DNA of 43,176 nucleotides from Clostridiales bacterium VE202-01 (GCA_000508865.1 BAHP02000009.1:1-43176), one strand, 5' to 3'. Counted from the first letter of the stretch, positions 10,452-18,858 are shown. Translations and numbers: made by a program. The notes: generated from the sequence alone by a model not told the origin.

Positions 10452-11952
10452 CTATAAAATATCAGCAAAATAACGATCTTTAATTTTTGTAAATACAACT
10501 TCTGATGGAAAGAGCTTTTCACCCATATTTGTCATTGCTACTATTGTCATCACCCAATCACTTAATTGAACAGGCAATCTATAACATATATTTTTAGCTT
10601 CTCCTTTAATAGTAATTAGAGCGCATCCCATATTTGAAATTCCTATTGATAAAACAAAAAATTTATTCTCTCCTTCTTTTAATTTTAATATAGACTGTTT
10701 TTCCATATCATAATAAACTTTTGCACCTTGAGTATTGTAAAAATATTCAAGGTTTTCTGTATTCAAAGGTTCAATCGGTAATTTATTATGCATTTGCTTA
10801 AAATGCTCTTCAAGACGACTGCATATACAAGAATTGCAATATTCTGGATGCATTTCAAAATCTTTTTTATATCTTCTGCTGATTTAAAATGATTCATATA
10901 TTCTAATAATCCCAAGAAACAAATAAGATCATCAGAATAATTTCCTGAATATATTTTATACCAGTCATTATTAATTTCAAAAATAATACGATACAACTTT
11001 TTATAAAGTTGTAATTGTTTATCATTTAAATAGAACCATTCTTTATCCAATAGATTTTTAATCACATTTACTTTATTTTCTTCTTTATGTAGAGCACTAC
11101 TTATTGATTTCATTAATTTACCAATTACCCCTACTAACATATCTGCTATTCTTATTCCAAAATGCTCTTTTGAATCTAATTCATTACAGTTTTCTAGTCC
11201 TAATTCTTTTGCAACAACAAGTGTTTTACTACTTTCTATAGCTTTTCCTTCTTTATCAATGGTAAGAGTATAATCATCTATTTTTTTATTTTTCAAATAA
11301 TAATCAAATCCTATGAATGATATATGATAATTCCAATTGATACTAATTGGGGGTTCGATTTCATGTAATATTAAAAGAATATCTTCAAACATTTTATTTT
11401 CTCTCTTCTTCAAATTCAAATTCTTTTTATTAATCTCCAATCGTTTTGTAAAAAATCAATCAAAGAGTCAACAAATACCTTTGGCGTATTGTATATATTA
11501 TCAATTACATTTTTAGGTCGATAAACAAGTATAGTCTTAACAATCGAACATTTTATCGCATCCATATTTATAATGAAACTATTATGGTAATCCCTAAAAA
11601 GTTGAAGAATAATAAACTCAATTTTGCTTGCTACGCATAAATAAATATAAAAGTCATCATCAAAAATAGAAAAGAAATCATCCATCAATTCTATATTAGA
11701 CCCATTAAATGAAGCAAAACCATACATAAACTGATTTGCTTTAAATGTTTCACTTTTTAGTTCGTCTTTCTTTTTTCTTTGTGCATATTTTTCCTCAAAT
11801 AATTTATATTTTTTCTTAATGTGTTTCTCGTTATCAGAGCTCCAGCCTACAATAGCTGTAAGAAAATTATCATAATATGTTTCACCTTTTATGGTAGAGA
11901 GAGTGATTACCCTACTATGTTCAGATTCATCATAATAAAAATTATATTTCAT
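10452..11952 (-). pseudogene. DUF3800 (RNase H-like) protein, two frameshifts
   Basis: Three overlapping frames make one DUF3800 protein. Frame 1 (11952-11416) starts with the family signature NFYYDESEHSR behind an AGGAGG box. Frame 2 (ending near 10863) carries the late motif KEHFGIRIADMLVGVIGK with the conserved R and D. Frame 3 (to 10452) carries the Cys-rich tail HPEYCNSCICSRLEEH. The first break is at ATA AAA AGA near 11430. The second is at ATA AAA AAG near 10863, where -1 reading continues as KKDFEMHPEYCNSC. That site is an exact A_AAA_AAG slippery heptamer. Both breaks need one extra A or a -1 slip. The gene lies between hsdS and hsdR, where DUF3800 genes are often found in restriction loci. 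Function unknown, possibly a nuclease. Confidence 0.8.
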
Positions 11953-11967
11953 TTTATTCCTCCTAAC

Positions 11968-11982
11968 ATAAACAATAATTTA
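11968..11982 (+). repeat. hsdS recombination site, copy 4
   Basis: The 15-mer ATAAACAATAATTTA on the plus strand, just past the stop of the expressed hsdS. It is inverted relative to the copy at 12648 and so closes the expressed 3' cassette. Confidence 0.75.
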
Positions 11983-11987
11983 GTGGT

Positions 11988-13184
11988 TTAAAGGTCGATG
12001 TCGGAGACATCAAGCTCACCGGACATTAACTTAGGCAAAAGGGTATCCCTGATTTCCGTCAATCGCTTAGATTCTCTTGTGTTTGATAAAATCATAGAAA
12101 ATATAGGCTTTATAATGGCGTCAAATTCATTAAGAACCTCATTTGATGGTAAGAAAGTGTGATAATTCTTGAGAATATCCGTTTTCAGATTTGTAAATAC
12201 ACTGCCGTTGCCAAGTGCAACCAAGTTGTCTCGAATGTGTTTGAAATACAGATATAAATATTCGTTCGAGAATTCTGATAATGGAAAATATAGCCACCCA
12301 TCGTGTATGCAAGTATCTATGTCAAGAATTTTTGGCAAACCGGGTGTGGCACTATTTGATAAAACCAAATTTTCTGCTTTAAGAAAGACGGTTTTTTTCA
12401 ATCCTTCTTCAATGATGTATTCTTTGATTTCATTGATAAACGGTGAGCTAATACCAGTTGCATCGGATATTTTCAACCAATGTAATCCACTGTCAGACAA
12501 GAAATTTTGAATAGGACGAGGTGAACTACCACGTTTAATTTCAACAAAATCGCCAAGAACGCCATTTTTCCAAGTAGTTGGCACTTGCCTGTCAAATGGT
12601 TCATAGTCAATGAACCACGATTTGAATAGAGCCATTGCTTGCTGCTCTAAATTATTGTTTATCTTGTTATTCAATTCAATTTTATTGTCGATTGAATCTA
12701 ATATTAATGCTATTTTTCTTTGCTCATTTTTTGATTTAGGAACTTTCACTTCAAAAGTCTTCATTGCAGTTGCTGAAACCTCTTTAAATGTAGTACCACT
12801 CCCTATATTTTCTATATTTTTTTTGTTATATTTTAGTAGATAGTATAAAAATAAATAATCTGTGTTCTCATTAGGAACTATACTTTTAAATCCTTGATTA
12901 GTACATAATTCCTTATTGGCAATTGCAACATAGCCAATAGGTGCACGTGAAGAAAAAAGTACAGAATTCTTAGGAATCAATTGAGTTGAACAACTTTCTA
13001 ATCCTAATTCGGTTATATTTCTTTCTCCTCTATCAATATATCTTTCTTTAAAAGAGGATAGATCCTTTGGCGTTATCCAAGAAATACTTCCATTTTCATA
13101 ATTTTGCATTTGTTTAGTTGATGGTGTAGCTCCACCTACTATTATACCTAAATCTGACAGTTTACAAGTTATCCAATCCTTCAT
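11988..13184 (-). CDS. hsdS: Type I restriction specificity subunit S, expressed copy
   Basis: HsdS selects the DNA target for both HsdM and HsdR. Two target-recognition domains are visible. TRD1 is residues about 1-160 (KDWITCKLSDLGIIVGGATPS...), followed by the helical spacer NEQRKIALILDSIDNKIELNNKINNNLEQQAMALFKSWF. TRD2 is about 200-360 and ends in the second conserved helix (LTEIRDTLLPKLMSGELDVSDIDL). The recombination site encodes the INNNL of the spacer. From the spacer onward the base composition is visibly richer in G+C than in TRD1, suggesting that the 3' half came from elsewhere. The start follows AGGGGGAT, eleven bases after the recombinase stop. Full length for the family. Confidence 0.93.
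   Translation of the reverse strand: MKDWITCKLSDLGIIVGGATPSTKQMQNYENGSISWITPKDLSSFKERYIDRGERNITELGLESCSTQLIPKNSVLFSSRAPIGYVAIANKELCTNQGFKSIVPNENTDYLFLYYLLKYNKKNIENIGSGTTFKEVSATAMKTFEVKVPKSKNEQRKIALILDSIDNKIELNNKINNNLEQQAMALFKSWFIDYEPFDRQVPTTWKNGVLGDFVEIKRGSSPRPIQNFLSDSGLHWLKISDATGISSPFINEIKEYIIEEGLKKTVFLKAENLVLSNSATPGLPKILDIDTCIHDGWLYFPLSEFSNEYLYLYFKHIRDNLVALGNGSVFTNLKTDILKNYHTFLPSNEVLNEFDAIIKPIFSMILSNTRESKRLTEIRDTLLPKLMSGELDVSDIDL
12648..12662 (-). repeat. hsdS recombination site, copy 1
   Basis: ATAAACAATAATTTA read on the minus strand, encoding I-N-N-N-L in the spacer of the expressed hsdS and followed by GAGCAGCAAGC. It is the internal boundary of the expressed 3' cassette. Confidence 0.8.
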
Positions 13185-13194
13185 GAAAATCCCC

Positions 13195-14181
13195 CTATCC
13201 TATATATTTCTTATGTGCAATTTTCACATTGCTCTGTTTTACCATTGCATATTGCAATGTTGTATCAATCTTTTGATGTCCTAATAATTTTTGTAATTGT
13301 TCAATAGGCATTCCCTTATCGATTGCCTTTGTTGCCAATGTTCTTCTAAATTTATGAGGATGAGCCTTATTTATATCTAATTTTCTTCCCATCTCCCTAA
13401 TTCTCGTTTCTATTCCGCTAATAGTAATACGATTAAAAGGCTTTCTTAAAGTAACAAATAATGCCTTATTGCCATCACTTCGACTATTTAAATAGTTTTG
13501 CAAATGTATTTTTGTTCTAGCATCAAAATAAACAATACGTTCCTTATCACCTTTACCAAAAACAACACATTCTCTTTCATTAAAATTAATATCATCTTTA
13601 TTTAATAATACTAATTCACCTACACGCATTCCAGTTGAAGCTAAAATATCAATCAATGCTAAATCACGCAAATTATCACAATTATCTCTCATTAATTCTA
13701 AAGATTCATCACTATAAGTTTCTTTAATAACAGAAGCTGATTTAACTTTATGTATTCTTCTAACAGGACTTTTTATAATAAAATCTTCATCCTCTAACCA
13801 AGAAAAGAAACTAGATAATATGCGTCGTATGTTATCAATTGTTACTCTACTTGATCCATGTTCTTCTTGATAGTTTGTTAAATAATTTCTTAGATCATTA
13901 GTTGTAACATTTTTTATAGATTTATTAATTGAGTTAAGCACTATTTCGATGGTTGATTTATAATATTTAAGAGATTTTTCAGAACAACCCTCTAATCTTT
14001 TTGCTGATAGAAACGAATCAACATAACATTGATTATTTTTATCACTTAAGTCAGATTTAATCTCTTCAATTTGATAATTAGACAATACTTTGACAAGTAT
14101 GCGATTTAATTTTTCATATTGGCCATCATCTAAACTTGTAACCATTTCTTGTAATATCGTATTTTTTATAATTTCATCCAT
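13195..14181 (-). CDS. Tyrosine recombinase of the hsdS switch
   Basis: A 328-aa phage-integrase-family recombinase. The N-terminal SAM-like core-binding domain spans about residues 50-135. The catalytic residues are in place: R186 in STGMRVGEL, K210 in GKGDKER, H276 and R279 in HPHKFRR, H302 in LLGHQKI and the nucleophile Y311 in TTLQYAMV. It is translated from ATG after AGAGGAG and ends eleven bases before hsdS. Recombinases in exactly this position drive hsdS inversion in phase-variable type I loci (CreX/PsrA type), and the four 15-bp sites around it are its likely targets. It has the length of an XerC/D relative and is not expected to be the integrase of a large element. Confidence 0.92.
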   Translation of the reverse strand: MDEIIKNTILQEMVTSLDDGQYEKLNRILVKVLSNYQIEEIKSDLSDKNNQCYVDSFLSAKRLEGCSEKSLKYYKSTIEIVLNSINKSIKNVTTNDLRNYLTNYQEEHGSSRVTIDNIRRILSSFFSWLEDEDFIIKSPVRRIHKVKSASVIKETYSDESLELMRDNCDNLRDLALIDILASTGMRVGELVLLNKDDINFNERECVVFGKGDKERIVYFDARTKIHLQNYLNSRSDGNKALFVTLRKPFNRITISGIETRIREMGRKLDINKAHPHKFRRTLATKAIDKGMPIEQLQKLLGHQKIDTTLQYAMVKQSNVKIAHKKYIG

Positions 14182-14214
14182 ATATATTCTCCTCTTCTTG
14201 AGAACACATAGAGA

Positions 14215-14910
14215 GTGGTTGTTCTTTTATTAACTCCTGCCACTCACAAGAGCTTTACATATATAAACAATAATTTACAGCAGCAAGCTCAGGCAATATA
14301 TCAGCAGATGTTTATTGATAATGCAAGCTCAGATTGGACAGAAGGCACATTGAGCGACATAGCCGATATTACAATGGGACAGTCTCCAAGCGGCAGTAGC
14401 TATAATGAAGATGGAAATGGCACTATTTTCTTCCAAGGTCGTGCCGAATTTGGCTTCAGATTTCCGACTGTTCGCCTTTATACAACTGAACCAAAGCGAA
14501 TGGCTTGTGTAAATGACACTTTAATGAGTGTTCGAGCACCTGTCGGAGACTTAAATGTGGCTCATACTTATTGCTGTATTGGTCGAGGACTTGCAGCTAT
14601 TCATTCAAAGAATAATCATCAATCTTTCATGCTATACACAATGTTTTCCCTCAAAAAGCAGTTGGATGTTTTTAATGGAGAAGGCACTGTGTTTGGCTCA
14701 ATTAACAGAAATTCGCTAAATGAAATGCCTCTCCTCATACCATCAAGTGAAAAGCTTGATGAATTTGAGGCGTTAGTTGCTCCAATGGATACCTCTATTC
14801 GCAATAATTACGATGAAATCTGTCGTTTAGAGCGACTTCGTGATTCGTTATTGCCTAAACTTATGTCCGGTGAGCTTGATGTCTCCGACATTGATCTCTT
14901 AAGCTGCTAA
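14215..14910 (+). CDS. Silent hsdS 3' cassette (TRD2') in inverted orientation
   Basis: This frame has no believable start signal and opens inside the HsdS spacer (INNNLQQQAQAIYQQMFI). It then carries a complete alternative TRD2 (TEGTLSDIADITMGQSPSG...SVRAPVGDLNVA) and the same C-terminal helix as the expressed gene (LRDSLLPKLMSGELDVSDIDL). It runs opposite to the operon and so cannot be expressed in place. Copies of the 15-bp site bound it at 14263 (plus) and 14908 (minus), the same arrangement as around the expressed TRD2. The last 75 bases are nearly identical in inverted orientation to 11990-12060, which gives a second homology patch for exchange. Confidence 0.85.
   Translation: MVVLLLTPATHKSFTYINNNLQQQAQAIYQQMFIDNASSDWTEGTLSDIADITMGQSPSGSSYNEDGNGTIFFQGRAEFGFRFPTVRLYTTEPKRMACVNDTLMSVRAPVGDLNVAHTYCCIGRGLAAIHSKNNHQSFMLYTMFSLKKQLDVFNGEGTVFGSINRNSLNEMPLLIPSSEKLDEFEALVAPMDTSIRNNYDEICRLERLRDSLLPKLMSGELDVSDIDLLSC
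14263..14277 (+). repeat. hsdS recombination site, copy 2
   Basis: ATAAACAATAATTTA followed by CAGCAGCAAGC, encoding I-N-N-N-L at the start of the silent 3' cassette. Confidence 0.8.
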
Positions 14911-14922
14911 ATTATTGTTTAT
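14908..14922 (-). repeat. hsdS recombination site, copy 3
   Basis: ATAAACAATAATTTA read on the minus strand followed by GCAGC. It joins the spacer of the silent TRD1' fragment (KLINNNLAA) to the tail of the inverted TRD2' cassette, whose stop codon lies within it. Confidence 0.8.
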
Positions 14923-14924
14923 CA

Positions 14925-15399
14925 ATTTATTTATATAAATTTTTTATCTAATATTGATAAAATATTAGTTATTTTATATTGAACATTTATATCTACTAAT
15001 GGAACCAAGTAATTCATAATAGCTGATTTATCTCCCCTAGCATTTTAGTACCTTTAGAAGTTGCCATGGAGTATTCAAAAAATTATCACTAGATAATATA
15101 TAATATAAAAATTCTGAAAGCACTTTATTTTTAGCTCTAATAACTAATATATCATTAGAACATCCTCCATCAAATTTAGCATACCAAATTTTTTTAAAAT
15201 AAGGTCTTATATTAGATATCAAAACATCACCTTGACAAAACTTTTTTACAGTTACAACATGAGGCAATGAATTTGCAAAATCTATTCCTCCTCTATTTGG
15301 CAACATATTATCAGTTGAAATATAATTATATTTAGTCAAAAAATCTACTTTTATTCTTTCCTGTACATATTCACAAATATTAAATAGCTCTATCATCAT
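14925..15399 (-). pseudogene. hsdM-proximal hsdS 5' half (TRD1'), frameshifted
   Basis: The open frame 15399-15037 (IELFNICEYVQERIKVDFL...GDVLISNIRPYFKKIWYAKF...DILVIRAK) is a type I specificity TRD1. It stops at LKVLKC, but the next frame continues as SMATSKGTKM...DKSAIMNYLVPLVDINVQYKITNILSILDKKF, the normal end of TRD1 plus spacer, then KLINNNLAA at the recombination site. At least one indel near 15060 breaks it and a further irregularity lies near 15030. The ATG overlaps the PIN gene stop, so it is the first hsdS piece on the hsdM transcript. Repaired and joined to a 3' cassette it would make a second HsdS. Confidence 0.8.
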
Positions 15400-16343
15400 C
15401 TATTTATGTCCTCCTCATATATATCATAAGATACATGTATTAGTTCATTTGCAACATCATTATATCCAATATAAAAAGCATATTTTTCTTCCTCTACCCA
15501 CATTAGAAAAGTAATATCATAAGCATCTTCGTCATTTTTCTGATAATCTATTATTTTTATAAAATTATATTCAACACTATTATCAAATTCACATTCATTC
15601 AATACTAAATTTATTAAATAATTGTTATTCTTTAATTTGTTTTCCATTACTTCTTTTGTACTTATATCAAGTAACTCATATAGCTTTCTTTCTACTTCAT
15701 CCTGATTAGTACACAAATGAAAATTATCAATCTTATTTTCGTCAAAAAGTATTTTGAAATCATTATCATTTGATATCAATATACCTATATTTTCCTGAGT
15801 ATGTTCAATTATTGTATTATATATTAATGCATCTTTTAATCCTGCATCTGTGTATGTTTTATTGTTATGCTTTACAGTATGAAAAGGTCTATTTGAACGA
15901 ATCGCTTGATGAATAATTCTTGTAACAACATTACTATCTTTTGGAAATTCAACTTTTTCAGCAACAAACCTAGAATCATTAAAATAATCATCAAATATTG
16001 TATCTATATATTTTTTATACTTTTCCACACTATCACAACTCTTAAATGAATATGTTAATTCAATTAAATCCCCAAAAGATTGTTTATATGATTTTATCTT
16101 ATCTTCTAAAGAGTCCTTTTCCATTTTATAATGAGAAATTAAATGTTCTTTTATTTCAAGTATAACAATTTCAGGAATACATATTCTCACTGTATCAGAA
16201 ATTCCTAATTCAGTTACTAAATGTTCAATTTCATAGTATAATCTGCTAAATTTAAGTTCTGAAAGATATAAAGATTTACCAGAATGTCTACTTTCTAAAC
16301 AATTAGTATCAAAATAAATAAATATTTTTTTATATCTCTCCAT
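15396..16343 (-). CDS. PIN-domain protein (DUF4935-like) inside the hsd operon
   Basis: The first 220 residues look like a PIN ribonuclease fold: IFIYFDTNCLESRH at residues 7-20 (first acidic residue), PEIVILEIKEH near 57-67, DAGLKDALIYNTIIEH near 167-182, and ILISNDNDFK near 190 giving the last Asp pair. The C-terminal 90 residues are a separate, acidic mixed domain. It starts twelve bases after hsdM and its stop overlaps the ATG of the silent hsdS piece, so it is cotranscribed. PIN proteins cleave RNA. One placed between hsdM and hsdS suggests a back-up toxin that acts when restriction is blocked, as PrrC does with EcoprrI. That comparison is inference. Confidence 0.75.
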   Translation of the reverse strand: MERYKKIFIYFDTNCLESRHSGKSLYLSELKFSRLYYEIEHLVTELGISDTVRICIPEIVILEIKEHLISHYKMEKDSLEDKIKSYKQSFGDLIELTYSFKSCDSVEKYKKYIDTIFDDYFNDSRFVAEKVEFPKDSNVVTRIIHQAIRSNRPFHTVKHNNKTYTDAGLKDALIYNTIIEHTQENIGILISNDNDFKILFDENKIDNFHLCTNQDEVERKLYELLDISTKEVMENKLKNNNYLINLVLNECEFDNSVEYNFIKIIDYQKNDEDAYDITFLMWVEEEKYAFYIGYNDVANELIHVSYDIYEEDINR

Positions 16344-16354
16344 CTTTTTTCCCT

Positions 16355-17866
16355 CTATAATTTATATCCAATTGCTCCTAACTTCTTACGTATTTCTTCT
16401 TCTAACTCATGAGACTTTTCAAACATGTCAGATAATTCAGAAGTTAGACGTTTCATTTTAACATCAAAGGGTTCTCCATCATCCTCTTGTTCTTCAATAC
16501 CTACATATCTACCAGGGGTTAAAATATAATCTTGTTTTTTTATTTCTTCAGTTTCTACAACAGCACAAAAACCTTTTATATTTTCTAATGTTCCGCTTTG
16601 AAATTCTTCAAATATATTTGCAAGTTTTTTTATGTCTTTTTCATCATCAAAATCACGATGCTTTCTATCTACCATATGCCCCATTTTACGAGCATCTATG
16701 AATAATGTTTTCCCATTTTGTTTTTTATTCTTTGATATAAACCAAAGAGTAACCGGAATTGTAACACTATAAAACAATTGAGGAGGTAAAGCAACTATTC
16801 CTTCAATAAGATCAGCCTCTATAATATTTTTACGTATTTCTCCTTCACCTGATGTTTGAGATGATAATGCACCATTAGCCAAAACTAAACCAATCTTTCC
16901 ATTTGGTGCTAAATGGTGTATCATATGTTGAATCCAAGCAAAGTTGGCATTTCCAGCGGGTGGTATACCAAATTTCCAACGTTTATCATCTTTTAGTTTA
17001 TCTTGTCCCCAATTAGATAAGTTGAAAGGTGGATTTGCCATAATAAAATCTGCTTTTAAAGTTGGATGTAAATCTTCAAAAAATGTATCTGCATGATATG
17101 GTCCAAAATTAGCCTCTATTCCTCTAATAGCCATATTCATTTTTGCCATTTTCCATGTATCAGCATTTGATTCTTGACCATAAACCGAAATACGATTTCT
17201 GTTTCCACTATGAGCTTGTAAGAACTTAACACTTTGAACAAACATACCTCCAGATCCACAACAAGGATCATACACTCTACAATTATCAAATGGCTTTAAA
17301 ATTTCAACAATTGTTTTAACAATACTAGATGGTGTATAAAATTCACCACCTTTTACTCCTTCATATGCTGCAAATTGTTGTATACAATATTCATATGTCC
17401 TTCCAAGTAAATCTTTGCTTTCTTCTGTATCTCCCATATCCATATTAGTAAATAAATCAACAACATCTCCTAATACTCTTTTATCTAGGTCTTGACTTGC
17501 ATAATTTTTGGGAAGTACATTCTTCAAAGTTTTATTTTCTTTTTCAATTGCTCTCATAGCATCATCAATAACTTTACCTATTTCTGGAGTATGTGCTGAT
17601 GAAGATATATGCTCCCATCGTGCTTCTTCTGGAACATAGAAAACATTCTCTTCAATATAGGCATCTCTATCATCTTCAAAGCCATATCCTTCTTCTACCA
17701 ACTCATTATACCTTTTTTCAAAAGCACTTGAGATATAACGCAGAAATATTAATCCAACTATAACCTTTCGATATTCAGCAGCAGGTATATGTCCCCATAA
17801 AACACAAGCTGCATCCCATATTTGTTTTTCAAACCCTATATTTGCATTATTGCTTGCCACTATCAT
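16355..17866 (-). CDS. hsdM: Type I restriction methyltransferase subunit M (system 1)
   Basis: HsdM methylates adenine in the target using SAM. The N-terminal HsdM_N helices (QIWDAACVLWGHIPAAEYRKVIVGLIFLRYIS) precede the N6_Mtase core, with motif I DPCCGSGGMF at 200-209 and the catalytic NPPF at 278-281. The C-terminal helices that contact HsdS are complete (ELSDMFEKSHELEEEIRKKLGAIGYKL). I take the ATG at 17866 (MIVASNN); an upstream GTG at 17875 is possible. The start overlaps the end of the XRE gene by 20 bases. Length of about 500 residues is normal for this subfamily. Confidence 0.95.
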   Translation of the reverse strand: MIVASNNANIGFEKQIWDAACVLWGHIPAAEYRKVIVGLIFLRYISSAFEKRYNELVEEGYGFEDDRDAYIEENVFYVPEEARWEHISSSAHTPEIGKVIDDAMRAIEKENKTLKNVLPKNYASQDLDKRVLGDVVDLFTNMDMGDTEESKDLLGRTYEYCIQQFAAYEGVKGGEFYTPSSIVKTIVEILKPFDNCRVYDPCCGSGGMFVQSVKFLQAHSGNRNRISVYGQESNADTWKMAKMNMAIRGIEANFGPYHADTFFEDLHPTLKADFIMANPPFNLSNWGQDKLKDDKRWKFGIPPAGNANFAWIQHMIHHLAPNGKIGLVLANGALSSQTSGEGEIRKNIIEADLIEGIVALPPQLFYSVTIPVTLWFISKNKKQNGKTLFIDARKMGHMVDRKHRDFDDEKDIKKLANIFEEFQSGTLENIKGFCAVVETEEIKKQDYILTPGRYVGIEEQEDDGEPFDVKMKRLTSELSDMFEKSHELEEEIRKKLGAIGYKL

Positions 17867-18077
17867 CACTCTCACTTTCTGGTAATATATCTAATATATC
17901 ATCTACTGTACAATTCAAACCTCTGCATATTTTTACTAATACTTCCATTGATACAAACTCGTTTTTAGAAAGCTTTGCTAATGTATTTTGACTTATACCA
18001 ACCATTTTAGCAAATTCTGTCTTCTTTAAATTCTTATCTATCAATATTTTAAAAAGTTTATTATAACAAATGTCCAT
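17847..18077 (-). CDS. XRE-family regulator of restriction system 1
   Basis: A 76-aa Cro/CI-type helix-turn-helix protein. The DNA-binding motif is KTEFAKMVGISQNTLAKLSKNEFVSMEVLVKICRGLNC, followed by VDDILDILP. It overlaps hsdM and reads on the same transcript, so it probably sets expression of the operon in the manner of restriction controller proteins. A relative with the same architecture (35180-35419) precedes the second hsdM. Confidence 0.88.
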   Translation of the reverse strand: MDICYNKLFKILIDKNLKKTEFAKMVGISQNTLAKLSKNEFVSMEVLVKICRGLNCTVDDILDILPESESDDSGKQ

Positions 18078-18188
18078 ATTCGACCTCCATCAACAAATAT
18101 CTGTTAAATAATATTATAAAATATTTTTATAAATAAAAAAATACTTCTTTGTATTTGACAAGATTTTTTTCAAATATAAAAAGTATTT

Positions 18189-18482
18189 TTAATAAAATAA
18201 ATATCTATTTTTATTCATCATATAATCTTTATATGTCATGATATAACTTGCAACATTTTCTGGATATTGCTTATAAAATTTTCTACAAAGCCTTTTAAAC
18301 AAATTAAGCATATCATCACTTTGACAAAATGAAAGCATATCATCTAATTCATATTCAAGTTCTTTTTGTGAAACATCATTTCTATTACATAATTCTTCAA
18401 CTACTGGAGAATAAAACATAAAAGCCTGCTCATATAATTGTTGTATTGATTCAACTAATTCCATTAATTCTTTATCTATCAT
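18189..18482 (-). CDS. Small helical protein heading restriction operon 1
   Basis: The protein has 97 residues if started at the ATG at 18482, which follows GAGGTAA by five bases; an upstream TTG would add seven residues without a better signal. It is helical and acidic (VESIQQLYEQAFMFYSPVVEELCNR, YELDDMLSFCQSDDMLNLFKRLCRKFYKQYPENVASYI). I recall similar small proteins ahead of type I restriction genes in other Firmicutes but know no function for them. It lies between a structured leader RNA and the XRE gene. Confidence 0.65.
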   Translation of the reverse strand: MIDKELMELVESIQQLYEQAFMFYSPVVEELCNRNDVSQKELEYELDDMLSFCQSDDMLNLFKRLCRKFYKQYPENVASYIMTYKDYMMNKNRYLFY

Positions 18483-18520
18483 TTTTATTACCTCATTTAT
18501 CAAAATACATTTATCCTTTC

Positions 18521-18600
18521 CTATAAAAAAGTGGGTGTCTTACCCACTAATAGATGGACCCGGGTCTTACGACCAGCCCAACAAATAGATTTTTTCTACA
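18521..18600 (-). ncRNA. Structured leader RNA ending in a terminator
   Basis: From the promoter at 18606-18633 a short RNA would start near 18599. It contains GGTC-GTAA-GACC (18563-18574), a stem with a GNRA-type GTAA loop, then the stem AGTGGGT / ACCCACT (18530-18548) followed by TTTTTT. The heptamer ATCTATT precedes each hairpin, 35 bases apart (minus strand, 18584-18590 and 18549-18555), and both hairpins carry GTAAGAC, so the RNA reads as two diverged repeats. The 97-aa gene begins about 40 bases later. It could be an attenuator or a free small RNA. I do not recognise a named family. Confidence 0.6.
18524..18548 (-). terminator. Terminator or attenuator ahead of the 97-aa gene
   Basis: The 7-bp G+C-rich stem AGTGGGT/ACCCACT with a 5-base AAGAC loop runs straight into six T residues on the minus strand. 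Transcription of restriction operon 1 must read through it unless a later promoter exists. Confidence 0.8.
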
Positions 18601-18605
18601 AATAA

Positions 18606-18633
18606 AGTATACCACAACTATCAAAAAATACAA
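18606..18633 (-). promoter_or_regulatory. Promoter of the leader RNA / restriction operon 1
   Basis: Minus strand TTGTAT, 16-base spacer, TATACT, with TG one base before the -10 (extended -10). The predicted start is near 18599. Confidence 0.6.
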
Positions 18634-18651
18634 ATCAAATCAATTTAATAT

Positions 18652-18858
18652 CTAAATTAATAACTTCAAAAGATTTTTATAATATGAATTTCTTGTAGTT
18701 ATAACACTTTGAAATAACATTCTTGGTGATATAACTTTTAAACAATCATCATATAAAGTGATTCGGATGTTTCCTGAATCAAAACATCTACAATAAGCAA
18801 CAAAGTTAACAATAATTTCTTTAGTACACTTTTCCAGTAACTCATAAACATCTTTTTG
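18652..18858 (-). pseudogene. Fragment resembling AlbA_2/HATPase_c_4 regulator C-terminus
   Basis: An open stretch without a start reads KDVYELLEKCTKEIIVNFV, then SGNIRITLYDDCLKVISPRMLF and ends at a stop at 18652. The second block resembles the S..I.V.IYDDRLEI.SPG segment of ATP-binding RecG/AlbA_2-type transcriptional regulators. The Gly of the SPG motif is replaced by Arg and nothing upstream continues the protein, so this is a relic. Confidence 0.4.

Noticed and set aside
13195-14181. Integrase of a genomic island
   Set aside because: Its place inside hsdS DNA, its small size and the four local 15-bp sites fit a specificity-switch recombinase better; no att repeats or tRNA gene are seen.
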